From Rhizophagus irregularis (lineage: Eukaryota > Glomeromycota > Glomeromycetes > Glomerales > Glomeraceae): a stretch of DNA of 64,000 nt. Positions 36,018 through 44,744 of this stretch are shown here, piece after piece. Within the stretch, counting starts at the first letter, position 1. Every line of letters begins with the position of its first letter. The DNA lies in assembly GCF_026210795.1 (NCBI RefSeq), contig NC_089452.1, positions 1,116,001-1,180,000 of the forward strand. The letters run 5' to 3'. Below the pieces are notes generated by a model. The model was not told the origin of the DNA. It made no database searches and saw only the letters and a program-made list of their open reading frames with translations. The position numbers and the translations under genes were made by a program.

Positions 36018-36377
36018 AAACTAGAGAACGTGTTTAGAAAGATTATTTTAGGTTCAGAAAAGAAAGGTTTCATAAAAAGTTTTAAATAATAATTTTGAAA
36101 AATATTTTGTTTGAAAATAAGATTTTCGAAATAGTGTTCGCTAGGGGAAAAAGGCTAACTCAAAATCAAGTGAATTTGAAATTTAATTTTGCTTCTTAAA
36201 GAAATAAAGAAAGGATCTGAAAACTATAAATATGAGTGATCTACAGCATAATTAGTAGGATACGAATTTTGGAAATTATTTTTAGATATATTTAGTTATA
36301 TTAAACCAAGCATATTATTGTATTTATTTATATTACTAATAAAGTATTATTTTGTTAAGACTAATGTAGTTCTTACA

Positions 36378-36630
36378 ACGGATATCCGTGACGGATTGAC
36401 GGATCCCAACCGGATTAAACGGATCATCCGATTTTTATTACATAATTCTGGTCAAATCTGTAATGCTGGCCGGAATGCTAAAAAAAATTTTTTGCCAAAT
36501 TTTGTGTTACACAAATGTTACACAACATAATTCTATGAATTTGGCCCGATTTAAAATTCAACTGAGGTTATCCTTCATCGGATATCCGAAAATGACGGAT
36601 GACGGATGACGGGTTATCCGCGGATCGCAA
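36378..36630. repeat. GGATATCCG/GACGGAT-type repeat with inverted ends
   Basis: Left part: GGATATCCGTGACGGATTGA. Right part: GGATATCCG followed by three GACGGAT-type units and GGGTTATCCGCGGATCGCAA. The two ends are partly complementary. Between them is about 130 bases of ordinary AT-rich sequence. The composition (many ATCCG units) resembles a dispersed repeat. No TSD resolved. Confidence 0.5.
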
Positions 36631-37618
36631 CACCGACTGAAATTTGTAACTTACTTTAATAGAACATTAAATCAAATTTTATTTTATTTTATTTTATTTC
36701 AAGAGAAACACATTATTAGTAAGAACTATAGGAAATCAAACATAATTTCGTAAAAGTAAAACATATGAGATACTGTAAAAAGCCACCTGACGAAGATATT
36801 TCTATCAAATGAATCAAATGATTGGGTCATGAATGCATAATCAATCATGTCATGTGTTCTTGTAAATCTGGTCAAAATTATCAATAGTGCCATAATTTTT
36901 TTATTCTTAATTCCGGCCGCTTAAATTTCTAAGATTGTAAATGACTTAACAAAGCGTCATACTATACTATGCAAAAGTGGATTAGTCGTAGTCAAGCGCA
37001 AAATAAGCAAATTAGTAAAATGTGGGATACTTTGGATTTATCAAATTTGTGGAATTACAACAATAAAACGATTTACATAGAATCTAATTATTCTAGGAAT
37101 TTTTTCTTTATTAAATTTAATTATTTTAATTATTTTTGTTTTATTAAATTACGTTTTTGTTTTTTTGGACTTTTTTAGAATAGGCTTTATTTTCAGATGT
37201 ATAACGTCTAAGACGTGATAATGATATGTAATATCAGATTTATTACAATATTAATAGAGTTAATCAAATTATCATGCTACACAAGCGTAAGGGGGACCTT
37301 CATTTTAGTATAGTAATTCATAATATATATTAAATTTCCTAAAATAGATGGTGACAGGGGATCTCAAAATCAATAATAATTGCATAATAAAATTTTATGT
37401 TACAAAAAAAACTTGGCAGTTTAGTTTTCATGAAAAATTATATGGTTAATATTGTATTTGATTTTCATTGCTCACGTTCTTCATGTGTTTCAAGCAGCTA
37501 AAGCAGCATGTACGATACGATTAATACGGTAAGTGGTACGCCTGATAAACAAACTTTATTGTACAACAAAGTATGACAAATCGACAATATAAATAAAATG
37601 TTATTTTTCATTCAATTA
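36631..37618. other. Intergenic region upstream of the fourth F-box gene
   Basis: A TTTTATTTTATTTTATTTT microsatellite lies at about 36678-36700. The open frame 36969-37178 has no recognisable content. TTGTACAACA at 37558-37567 matches the element upstream of the 7367 gene. Confidence 0.5.
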
Positions 37619-37630
37619 TTTGCGCACTTT
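37619..37630 (+). promoter_or_regulatory. Conserved 5' motif upstream of F-box gene
   Basis: TTGCGCACTTT lies 39 bases before the ATG at 37659, preceded by CAATTATT as in the 7367 gene, with TTGTACAACA about 60 bases upstream. Conserved 30 kb away from its paralogue while the surrounding sequence is not. Confidence 0.45.
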
Positions 37631-37658
37631 TTTTAAAAAAAAAAAAATAATAAAAAAA

Positions 37659-39029
37659 ATGTTCAAATTGGACAGAGATGTTCTTCGTTTGATATTTGAA
37701 GAATTACGAGATGATGAAAAGACACTTTGTTTATGTCTATCCGTTAATAAAGCAATTTGTGAAACAGTTGTTCCAATTTTATGGAAAAATCCTTGGAAAT
37801 CGATAAAGGAAGGAAAAGAGAAATTTTTATTAAATGTTATAATTTCACATTTATCAGATGAATCAAAGAATAACTTAAAGAATTTAGGCGTTAATTTATT
37901 AACAAATTCCTATAAAAAGCCTTTATTCAACTATATTAGTTTTTGTAAACATTTACGTTTATGTGGAATTAAGAAGATAATTAATTCCTACGAAGAATCT
38001 AAAATTTCAATTATTAACAATGAAATATTTAAACTTTTTATTAATGAAAATATGAAATATACACATCTTTATATACCTCTTAATTTTGATATTCAAATAC
38101 ATCTTATTCACGGAGCCAAAAGTTGTCTGTCAGAAATTATATTCCTTAAATGTCATTCGAACAATGATGATAATATAGCCAGACTAACAGAAATATGTAA
38201 ATCAATTAAAGAAATGGAACTTTTTATAGTTGATAATAATAAGAATAATGAGATTATTAAATTAATTGAAGCACAAAGAAAATTATTTAACGTTAGTTTA
38301 AAATATTCTTCGTATGGCGAGGATAGAACTCTTGAAAATTCTTTAATTAAACATGCAAATACTATACAATATTTTAAGATAGATAATCAATCTATCACTA
38401 AGTTTCTTTTATTATTTGTTAATTTAAGAGTACTAGATTTGCATGAAATTATAATTGAACCATTGGATCAATTAAAGAATATATCTTTACCTTATTTAAA
38501 AATTTTATATGCTAGACGTGTTTCATACATTATTTTAATAAGTTTAATTGAAAGTACAAGTGGACAACTTACTGAAATAAGTTTTACTTATTGTACGGGA
38601 AATAAATACATTGAAGATAAACATATTATTCAGGTTATTTATCAAAATTGTCCAAATCTTAAATATCTTAAAACAGGGCTTGGAGATATCAGAGATATTT
38701 TAGAATTAGAAAACTTATTAATTAACTGTCAATACTTAGATGGATTATACCTTACTAATTATATAAATTCATTTAATTTTGATAATTTATTCGAAATGCT
38801 GGCTAACTTATCATCAATTAATTTATTTAAATTTAAATTCGATTTTTTAGCATTTAGATTAAAAAAATCTTTAAAATTATTTTTTGATAATTGGAAGGAT
38901 AGACATCCAATGCTAATACAAATAAGTTATATAAAAGAATATTCTAGTTTAATGGAAGAATATAAAGCAGAAGGAATAATTAAAAATTACAATCATTTGC
39001 ATGGAGAAGATTTTGAGTGGAATACTTAA
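37659..39029 (+). CDS. F-box/LRR-like protein
   Basis: The product is 456 residues from the ATG at 37659 (MFKLDRDVLRLIFEELRDDE); the frame is open 13 codons upstream without an ATG. It has an F-box at residues 1-50 (VNKAICETVVPILWKNPW), then leucine-rich strands (LFVNLRVLDL, ISLPYLKILY, CPNLKYLKT, LINCQYLDGLYL) and the family tail LKLFFDNWKDRHPM ... EYKAEGIIKNYNHLHGEDFEW. Predicted SCF ubiquitin ligase receptor with unknown substrate. Intact. It shares SHLSDESKNNLK and SYKKPLF with the 7367 protein. Separated from the other copies by 29 kb of transposon debris that also holds two dead copies. Confidence 0.92.
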   Translation: MFKLDRDVLRLIFEELRDDEKTLCLCLSVNKAICETVVPILWKNPWKSIKEGKEKFLLNVIISHLSDESKNNLKNLGVNLLTNSYKKPLFNYISFCKHLRLCGIKKIINSYEESKISIINNEIFKLFINENMKYTHLYIPLNFDIQIHLIHGAKSCLSEIIFLKCHSNNDDNIARLTEICKSIKEMELFIVDNNKNNEIIKLIEAQRKLFNVSLKYSSYGEDRTLENSLIKHANTIQYFKIDNQSITKFLLLFVNLRVLDLHEIIIEPLDQLKNISLPYLKILYARRVSYIILISLIESTSGQLTEISFTYCTGNKYIEDKHIIQVIYQNCPNLKYLKTGLGDIRDILELENLLINCQYLDGLYLTNYINSFNFDNLFEMLANLSSINLFKFKFDFLAFRLKKSLKLFFDNWKDRHPMLIQISYIKEYSSLMEEYKAEGIIKNYNHLHGEDFEWNT

Positions 39030-39991
39030 TTACTATATTGTATTTAGTTAGAAGGTACATTATATATAATTTATTTTTTATAGACGGTTTTTTCGTTGAT
39101 TTTTATAACAATTAATTTGTTTATTATTAATTAATAAGACTGTAATATCCTTTACAATATTTAGAATATTAGGAATTTTAACTTTGCAGAATTATCTTTT
39201 TTTAAAAAAAGAAGAGAAGGAAAAAAATTACAAGATCAATACAAATAATATGTATTAGAAATACTATTTAATTCATTTGATTTTTTAATAAATTGTAACA
39301 ATTACATTACATTACACGATTTACAGTAATCGCACAATGAACCGACACTACGATACAAATATCCGCGGTTTCATTAATGTCGACTTAAAAATTTTCAATA
39401 AAAAGTTTTTAAATGCGACCACTTCTTCAACGAAACGTTATGATCGTAAAAAATTAATTAAAAATCCATTTCCGACATTTAATTTAAAAACCCTTGCTGT
39501 AATATGTAATATTTATGTTTTAGATCACAATCTGGGGCCTAAAGTTCAATATATATTATAATCATACAAAGTTCGAATAAAGTTTCAGCATATAGCGAAC
39601 GAATAGCTTTATTTAATATAAATTTTTTAAAAAAATATTTGATAAAATCAGTTGTCTCTGACTTAGCTAAGTCCTTTTAGGAATTTCTTGTTGCCGCAGC
39701 GTTGAATCACTAGTTCAAAATAGTATCTGGTGTAGTACAGTATGGATAGGTTTAATAAGAGTTTAGTTCGATAAATTTATTCGTTCATTATAAGATCATC
39801 CGATTAACAATTTCGAACGTACATGTTGCAGTTTTAAAAAATTTGTTTATATTTTTATAAAATAAATTTTGCCCTACCTTTATTTATATAATTGCAAAAA
39901 AAACGTAGATCGTTTATCATGACGTATGCGATTAAATATTTTAAATCAAAAAAAAAAAATTCATATCATTCCTATTCTATTAGTAACTCCT
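39030..39991. other. Spacer downstream of F-box gene
   Basis: No supported gene. The 74-codon frame at 39337-39561 is basic and unrecognised. Confidence 0.4.
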
Positions 39992-40196
39992 TTACCCTAT
40001 AAAAAATTTTTATCCGAATATTTCCATTATTTCTCCGTGTCTTCCGTAAAAATTCCGTGAAAATGATACATTCACGGATATCCGTATTAGCGAGATGAAA
40101 ATTTCCATGATTTAAGGCTATAAATTCCATTAAAATGATACATTCACGGAAAAAACATGGAAAGATAAAACACGGATCAGATTTTTTACAGGGTTA
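39992..40196. mobile_element. 199-bp nonautonomous TIR element with TTA target duplication
   Basis: CCCTATAAAAAAT at 39995 and its near-complement ATTTTTTACAGGG ending at 40193 form 13-base terminal inverted repeats with one mismatch, flanked on both sides by TTA. A 3-bp TTA duplication is typical of PIF/Harbinger elements. Inside are two copies of a unit containing AAAATGATACATTCACGGA. No coding capacity. Confidence 0.7.
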
Positions 40197-40410
40197 TTAT
40201 TATCTTCTTTGATAATAATTTTTCTCTTTAATCGATCTCGCTCTATTAATTTAATAACGATCAGCAATCATTGTGCAGAGAACTTCCCGGGAAAAAATTT
40301 TTATGAAATGGAATTTAGTAATATTGTACTCATACTTCTATTTTACGAAAAATGATGCATCAATAAAATCATTTTATTATTTTAACAAAAAAAATTATGA
40401 TTTATGATTA

Positions 40411-40746
40411 CTTGACGATAGAGTGTCCAGGATTTCATGGTGTGATGGCCCGAAAAGTGTGGTGTGATTTAAACAAAAAGTGTGGTTTGGTGCGATTTTT
40501 AATTCTGGCCAGATTTAGCGTAATTTCGGCTGGAATTAACATAATAATTTTAACTTAAAATTTGATAAATAAAAACCAATCATGTGATCATAAATCGACC
40601 AATAAAACTCAATTTATTGCGGATAGTGTGAAAAATGTAAAACTTTGCCAAAAAATGCGGCCACACCAAAAATGTGAAAAAATAACAAAATAACAAAAAG
40701 TGTGAAAAAGGTGTGATCGTTCTATCCTGGACACCCTACTTGACGA
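40411..40746. mobile_element. 320-bp nonautonomous hAT-type element with 8-bp target duplication
   Basis: A perfect 8-bp duplication CTTGACGA lies at 40411-40418 and 40739-40746. The element 40419-40738 begins TAGAGTGTCCAGGAT and ends ATCCTGGACACCCTA, terminal inverted repeats with one mismatch. An 8-bp duplication and a (C/T)AGRG terminus are hallmarks of the hAT superfamily. The interior is rich in GTGTG motifs and non-coding, so it is a MITE mobilised in trans. Confidence 0.9.
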
Positions 40747-40974
40747 TCACTATTCACATCATTAGACTAACTATTTTAAGTAGCTAAATAGGGGTTTTTT
40801 ACAAGTTTAAAAGGAGCCGTGAATTGGTAATTTTGTTTACCTTATTTATTTTTTCAAAAACAATGGCTTCGTAAATTTACTAAGTAAAATTTAGATTCGC
40901 ATCACTTCATTAATTATTTCTCCAATAATGTTAACAAGTAGGAGATTTTGATATTTAAATCTTGCTCATTGTGA

Positions 40975-41150
40975 AATCCATTGTAAGATTATAAGGACAT
41001 AGCGGCAATAAAGGCGTCGGGAGAGGCAGTGCGTTCAGTGGCTATACCAGTAGAAGCGGCAGTGTTGGTAGAGCCAGAAGGAGCATATATAGAGGTATCT
41101 AATGGGGAAGTTTGAGGCGTTAGGACCGTTAGGTGCAGGTTAGTCAGTAT
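40975..41150. other. GC-richer island, possible exon or gene relic
   Basis: A 150-base block with far higher GC than its surroundings. The - strand reads PSGSTNTAASTGIATERTAS, followed by PDAFIAAMS. The + strand also has an open frame (KDIAAIKASGEAVRSVAIPV). Both end in stops within 45 codons. It looks like a coding fragment from elsewhere; direction and family undetermined. Confidence 0.3.
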
Positions 41151-42867
41151 CCATATCATAATCTATTACTTCAATTTTTTTTTTTTTTTTTTGAACGCGA
41201 CTATTAATAAATGTTCATTTGATGACATTACTACCGGTAGACGAGAAATGACTTTCTATTGATTTATGAAATCAATTATTTACAAAATGATATGAATAGG
41301 AATTGGTTGAACATTTTTAATGTATGAGAGAACCTATGAAGGTGATTGTTTGTTTATTTGTAGTTATACATTTATGACTTATGAATATACTTTAATTAAC
41401 ATTTAATGTGTCGATTTTTTTACGATAGCTAATTTCCAAATGTTAAAATATTCGTGCGGTTCTTAGCCAAATTGATGAAATAATGTAAATGAGTATTTTT
41501 TAATTATCACGTACTCCATATGTATATATATTTTTTTAATTAACTAATAATATGAGTTTACAGGAATTTCAAGGAGTTGTATTTGTATATTTTATGCATC
41601 AGCAATATAATTATCAAAGAAATATAAAAGCTGAAATCGGTAAGAAATCATATCTGGATTCGATCGGTAGATGTTAAAGGCACGTTCACGTTCAACTTGA
41701 TGTAAAGAGGCAACAATTTTTAGCACAAGTTAATTGCGTTCAACTAATTATCAAACTTCGTTTTTTTAAAAATTGTCTGCGGTGACTTTAAGAACGAATT
41801 ATTAAAAAGAAACCATCAGGTAAAACAGCCATTTAAATATTTTTACGAACATAATTTATCCATCAGCTATAATAAAAATTTCTCCATTTTGTTTTTAGAT
41901 TATTTCCGTCCGGGACGGGGGAAAAATTATGAAAAATTATTGATTTTATATTCGACAAACTATTGAATGTTGTTTTCATATTAGCTGCTCGCGTAATTCC
42001 TACTGTACGTATTATATTTTATAAATTATTATTATTAGGAAATTTTTCTACGATTAAAAAATTTATATAATTTAGGTGGAACAAAAATCTATTAATTCGG
42101 TGATCGGAGCGTTAAGCGAAACTTTAAATGAATATGAATGGCTGTATACTGCATAAAAAATATTGATACTAAAAGGTAATGATGTGAACAAAGACTTTTT
42201 TGTGAATCGTTAAAAGCGTGAGGCATACTTTTTAACGCTTTACGCTTCATAAAAATATAGGTTGGCAAAGTATTAAAAATGTCAATTTTTCAATTATACA
42301 TGATTGTCAATTTACCGACGACCAGCATCTTCCAATATCTGTATTTGAGCGATGTAACATGATTTTAATGAAGGGAAAACAAAATATGATGAAACTTATA
42401 AGGGGATTGAATTTTCAAAGATGTTTATGCGAACAGAAATGCCGAATATTACAAAAGATCAAATGGTTAACTAAGAATTTTCACTTTTTATTGTACATAT
42501 CGGAAATAAGCCAAATTTCAAAAAATCTCAATATGTTCAGAATTAATGGAATTATTTGGGTGTTCGAAAGGTACCGAAATTTTTTACTTTATTTATGTTT
42601 GAGCGTGAAAAATATTTCTTAATTATTAAATTAAACTCATTTTTGATCGCCTTGATCGAACTTAAAATATCACGCATCAACGTCAAGTGATTTAAATCGA
42701 ATGGAATAAATAGTGAATAGTGTTACTCAGAATCTATATAAATAAAACTTATTAGTTAACATACGCATTATCGTAGCGATAATAATTAGTAAAAAAAATA
42801 TAATTTATTTATAAATAAAATATATACTTTAAATCATATTTCAAGATAAAAAATTTATTATTATAGT
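41151..42867. other. Mostly gene-free; one relic coding stretch
   Basis: On the + strand at about 42350-42600 one frame reads NEGKTKYDETYKGIEFSKMF, MRTEMPNITKDQMVN, then after a stop FSLFIVHIGNKPNFKKSQYV. It has ordinary amino-acid usage and is likely a decayed gene, but I do not recognise it. The remainder is AT-rich. Confidence 0.35.
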
Positions 42868-43525
42868 CAATTTCGCTATTTGACTACAAGTTAATTCTGC
42901 TATTTGATTACAAGTTAATTCTGTTATTTGGGTATTTGGCGAATTTATATCGCCATTTTACTACAAGTTAATTCTGCTATTTGATTACAAGTTAATTCTG
43001 TTATTTGGCGAATTTATTTCACCATTTTACTACAAGTTAATTCTGCTATTTGATTATAAATTAGTTCTGCTATTTGGCGAATTTATTCTGCCATTTTACT
43101 ACAAGTTAATTCTGCTATTTGATTATAAATTAGTTCTGCTATTTGATTACAAGTTAATTCTGCTGGTTGATTACAAGTTAATTCTGCTATTTGATTACAA
43201 GTTAATTCTGCTATTTGATTACAAGTTAATTCTGCTATTTGATTACAAGTTAATTCTGCTATTTGATTACAAGTTAATTCTGCTATTTGATTACAAGTTA
43301 ATTCTGCTATTTGATTACAAGTTAATTCTGCTATTTGATTACAAGTTAATTCTGCTATTTGATTACAAGTTAATTCTACTATTTGATTACAAGTTAATTC
43401 TGTTATTTGGTTACAAGTTAATTTTGCTATTTGATTACAAGTTAATTCTGTTATTTGATTACAAGTTAATTTTGCTATTTGATTACAAATTAATTCTGCT
43501 ATTTGATTGCAAGTTAATTTCATTA
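42868..43525 (-). repeat. 24-bp minisatellite spanning a stop codon
   Basis: A 24-base unit (octapeptide NQIAELTC on the - strand) is repeated about 17 times in frame inside the HMG-box gene. It continues for about 200 bases past the stop at 43085-43083. Downstream a variant unit carrying GGCGAATTTAT and CCATTTTACTAC occurs three times (about 42938, 43007, 43075); the third contains the actual stop. Eight central units are identical in protein, indicating recent expansion or homogenisation. Confidence 0.92.
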
Positions 43526-44744
43526 CTTGATTCCGTTGTGGATTGTCTATTACCAATCCTGGCGAATTATTGAATCCGATTGACCCATAAAGTTCATTAA
43601 ACTCGGGCCGGATATAAGGATTATTTAATACTGTGGTAGTTGGGGTTGGGGAAACAGACGAATTGGGATATACTGAAAAACCATAAGTGGAGGATTCCGG
43701 TTGAATGTTGAGATAATACCCCATATTGGAGAGAATAGATGCATCTTGACCACAAGTAGGGTACCCCGGTGGACCAAAGCAAAGTATGTTGGATATAGCT
43801 TGAGTAGAAAGATAATTCGATGGCTGATTTCCCATAAATTCCAAGCTAGTATAAGGATGATATTGCGAAAAGGTATCAACAGGCGTAGTAAAGTGAGATT
43901 CAGTAGAAATTGGTGGGAAAGTTGTTGGCGAAAAAAATGAATCGGAAGATTGAGGACTATCAGGGCTAATTATAATGGTTTCATCGAATTGCAATTCTTC
44001 TATAATAGGGGAGTTTGATTCAATATTCTCGAATTGAAGCAAATCTGCTAATTCTTGTGAATCGTTAACGGAGTTGGATAATTGTTCAGGAATATCAGGA
44101 TCAAATGGAATGCTAGCATCAGATTGGTATGATTCTTCCATATCAGGAATGCTAGCATCAGATTCTTCCATAGTAGGAAATAATATTTGTGAATTGTTGT
44201 TATTGTTGCGTTGTTTTGACGAAGGAAGAGATGTGGTGAGCATTGAAAAAGAAGCCGTCGACCTATTTTTTTCAACGTATTTTTTTTTATTTCCTTTTTT
44301 TTGATTTCTCTTTTTATATTTATAATCCTTGTGTTTTTTTGCATGCTCTTTCTTTGCCACTTCTGCACCACATTTAAAAATATCTTTGACTTCCTCTGGC
44401 TCTTTTTTCCAATCTTCTCCGATTAATTCATTTATTTCTGATTTCGGCCTTTTTTCGGCCACCATATTCTTGTATTTTTGTTTCCTACGTGCATAGTTAT
44501 TATATATAAAATAGGAATTGAGGGGACGTGGGATTTTAGAATCAGATTTTTTATTTTCTAACAGTTTATTTCGTTCAGTTCTATCCATAGGAGATAGATA
44601 ATCCGTGTTATTCCAAATTTCCTCGGGCTGTTTAGCATTTTTAAGTGTAAAGGTAGGAGTATCAGGGTCGTAAGGTTTTTCAGTAGATGAAAGGGTATTG
44701 AAACAATTATTAGTCCCCTCGTTAACAGAGAAACTGGTTTGCAT
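43083..44744 (-). CDS. HMG-box protein with C-terminal octapeptide repeat array
   Basis: A 553-residue single-exon ORF from the ATG at 44744. Residues 71-147 form an HMG box (IPRPLNSYFIYNNYARRKQK, DWKKEPEEVKDIFKCGAEVA, HKDYKYKKR), the sequence-specific MATA_HMG type greatly expanded in Glomeromycotina, which binds and bends DNA in the nucleus. Residues 150-170 are Lys-rich and may be a nuclear localisation signal. Residues 190-400 are Ser/Pro/Asn/Asp-rich and probably disordered, suitable for a transactivation region. Residues about 408-553 are some 17 copies of NQIAELTC with minor variants, each carrying one Cys. Such a tail is not part of the HMG family, and the repeat DNA continues past the stop. 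The protein may be a functional regulator with a variable tail. Confidence 0.88.
   Translation of the reverse strand: MQTSFSVNEGTNNCFNTLSSTEKPYDPDTPTFTLKNAKQPEEIWNNTDYLSPMDRTERNKLLENKKSDSKIPRPLNSYFIYNNYARRKQKYKNMVAEKRPKSEINELIGEDWKKEPEEVKDIFKCGAEVAKKEHAKKHKDYKYKKRNQKKGNKKKYVEKNRSTASFSMLTTSLPSSKQRNNNNNSQILFPTMEESDASIPDMEESYQSDASIPFDPDIPEQLSNSVNDSQELADLLQFENIESNSPIIEELQFDETIIISPDSPQSSDSFFSPTTFPPISTESHFTTPVDTFSQYHPYTSLEFMGNQPSNYLSTQAISNILCFGPPGYPTCGQDASILSNMGYYLNIQPESSTYGFSVYPNSSVSPTPTTTVLNNPYIRPEFNELYGSIGFNNSPGLVIDNPQRNQVMKLTCNQIAELICNQIAKLTCNQITELTCNQIAKLTCNQITELTCNQIVELTCNQIAELTCNQIAELTCNQIAELTCNQIAELTCNQIAELTCNQIAELTCNQIAELTCNQIAELTCNQPAELTCNQIAELIYNQIAELTCSKMAE

Noticed and set aside
42868-43525. 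CRISPR-like array of short repeats
   Set aside because: Units are contiguous 24-mers without spacers and encode an in-frame octapeptide; the genome is eukaryotic.
43625-44371. Additional frames overlapping the HMG-box gene
   Set aside because: Other-frame shadows of a well supported 553-residue protein.
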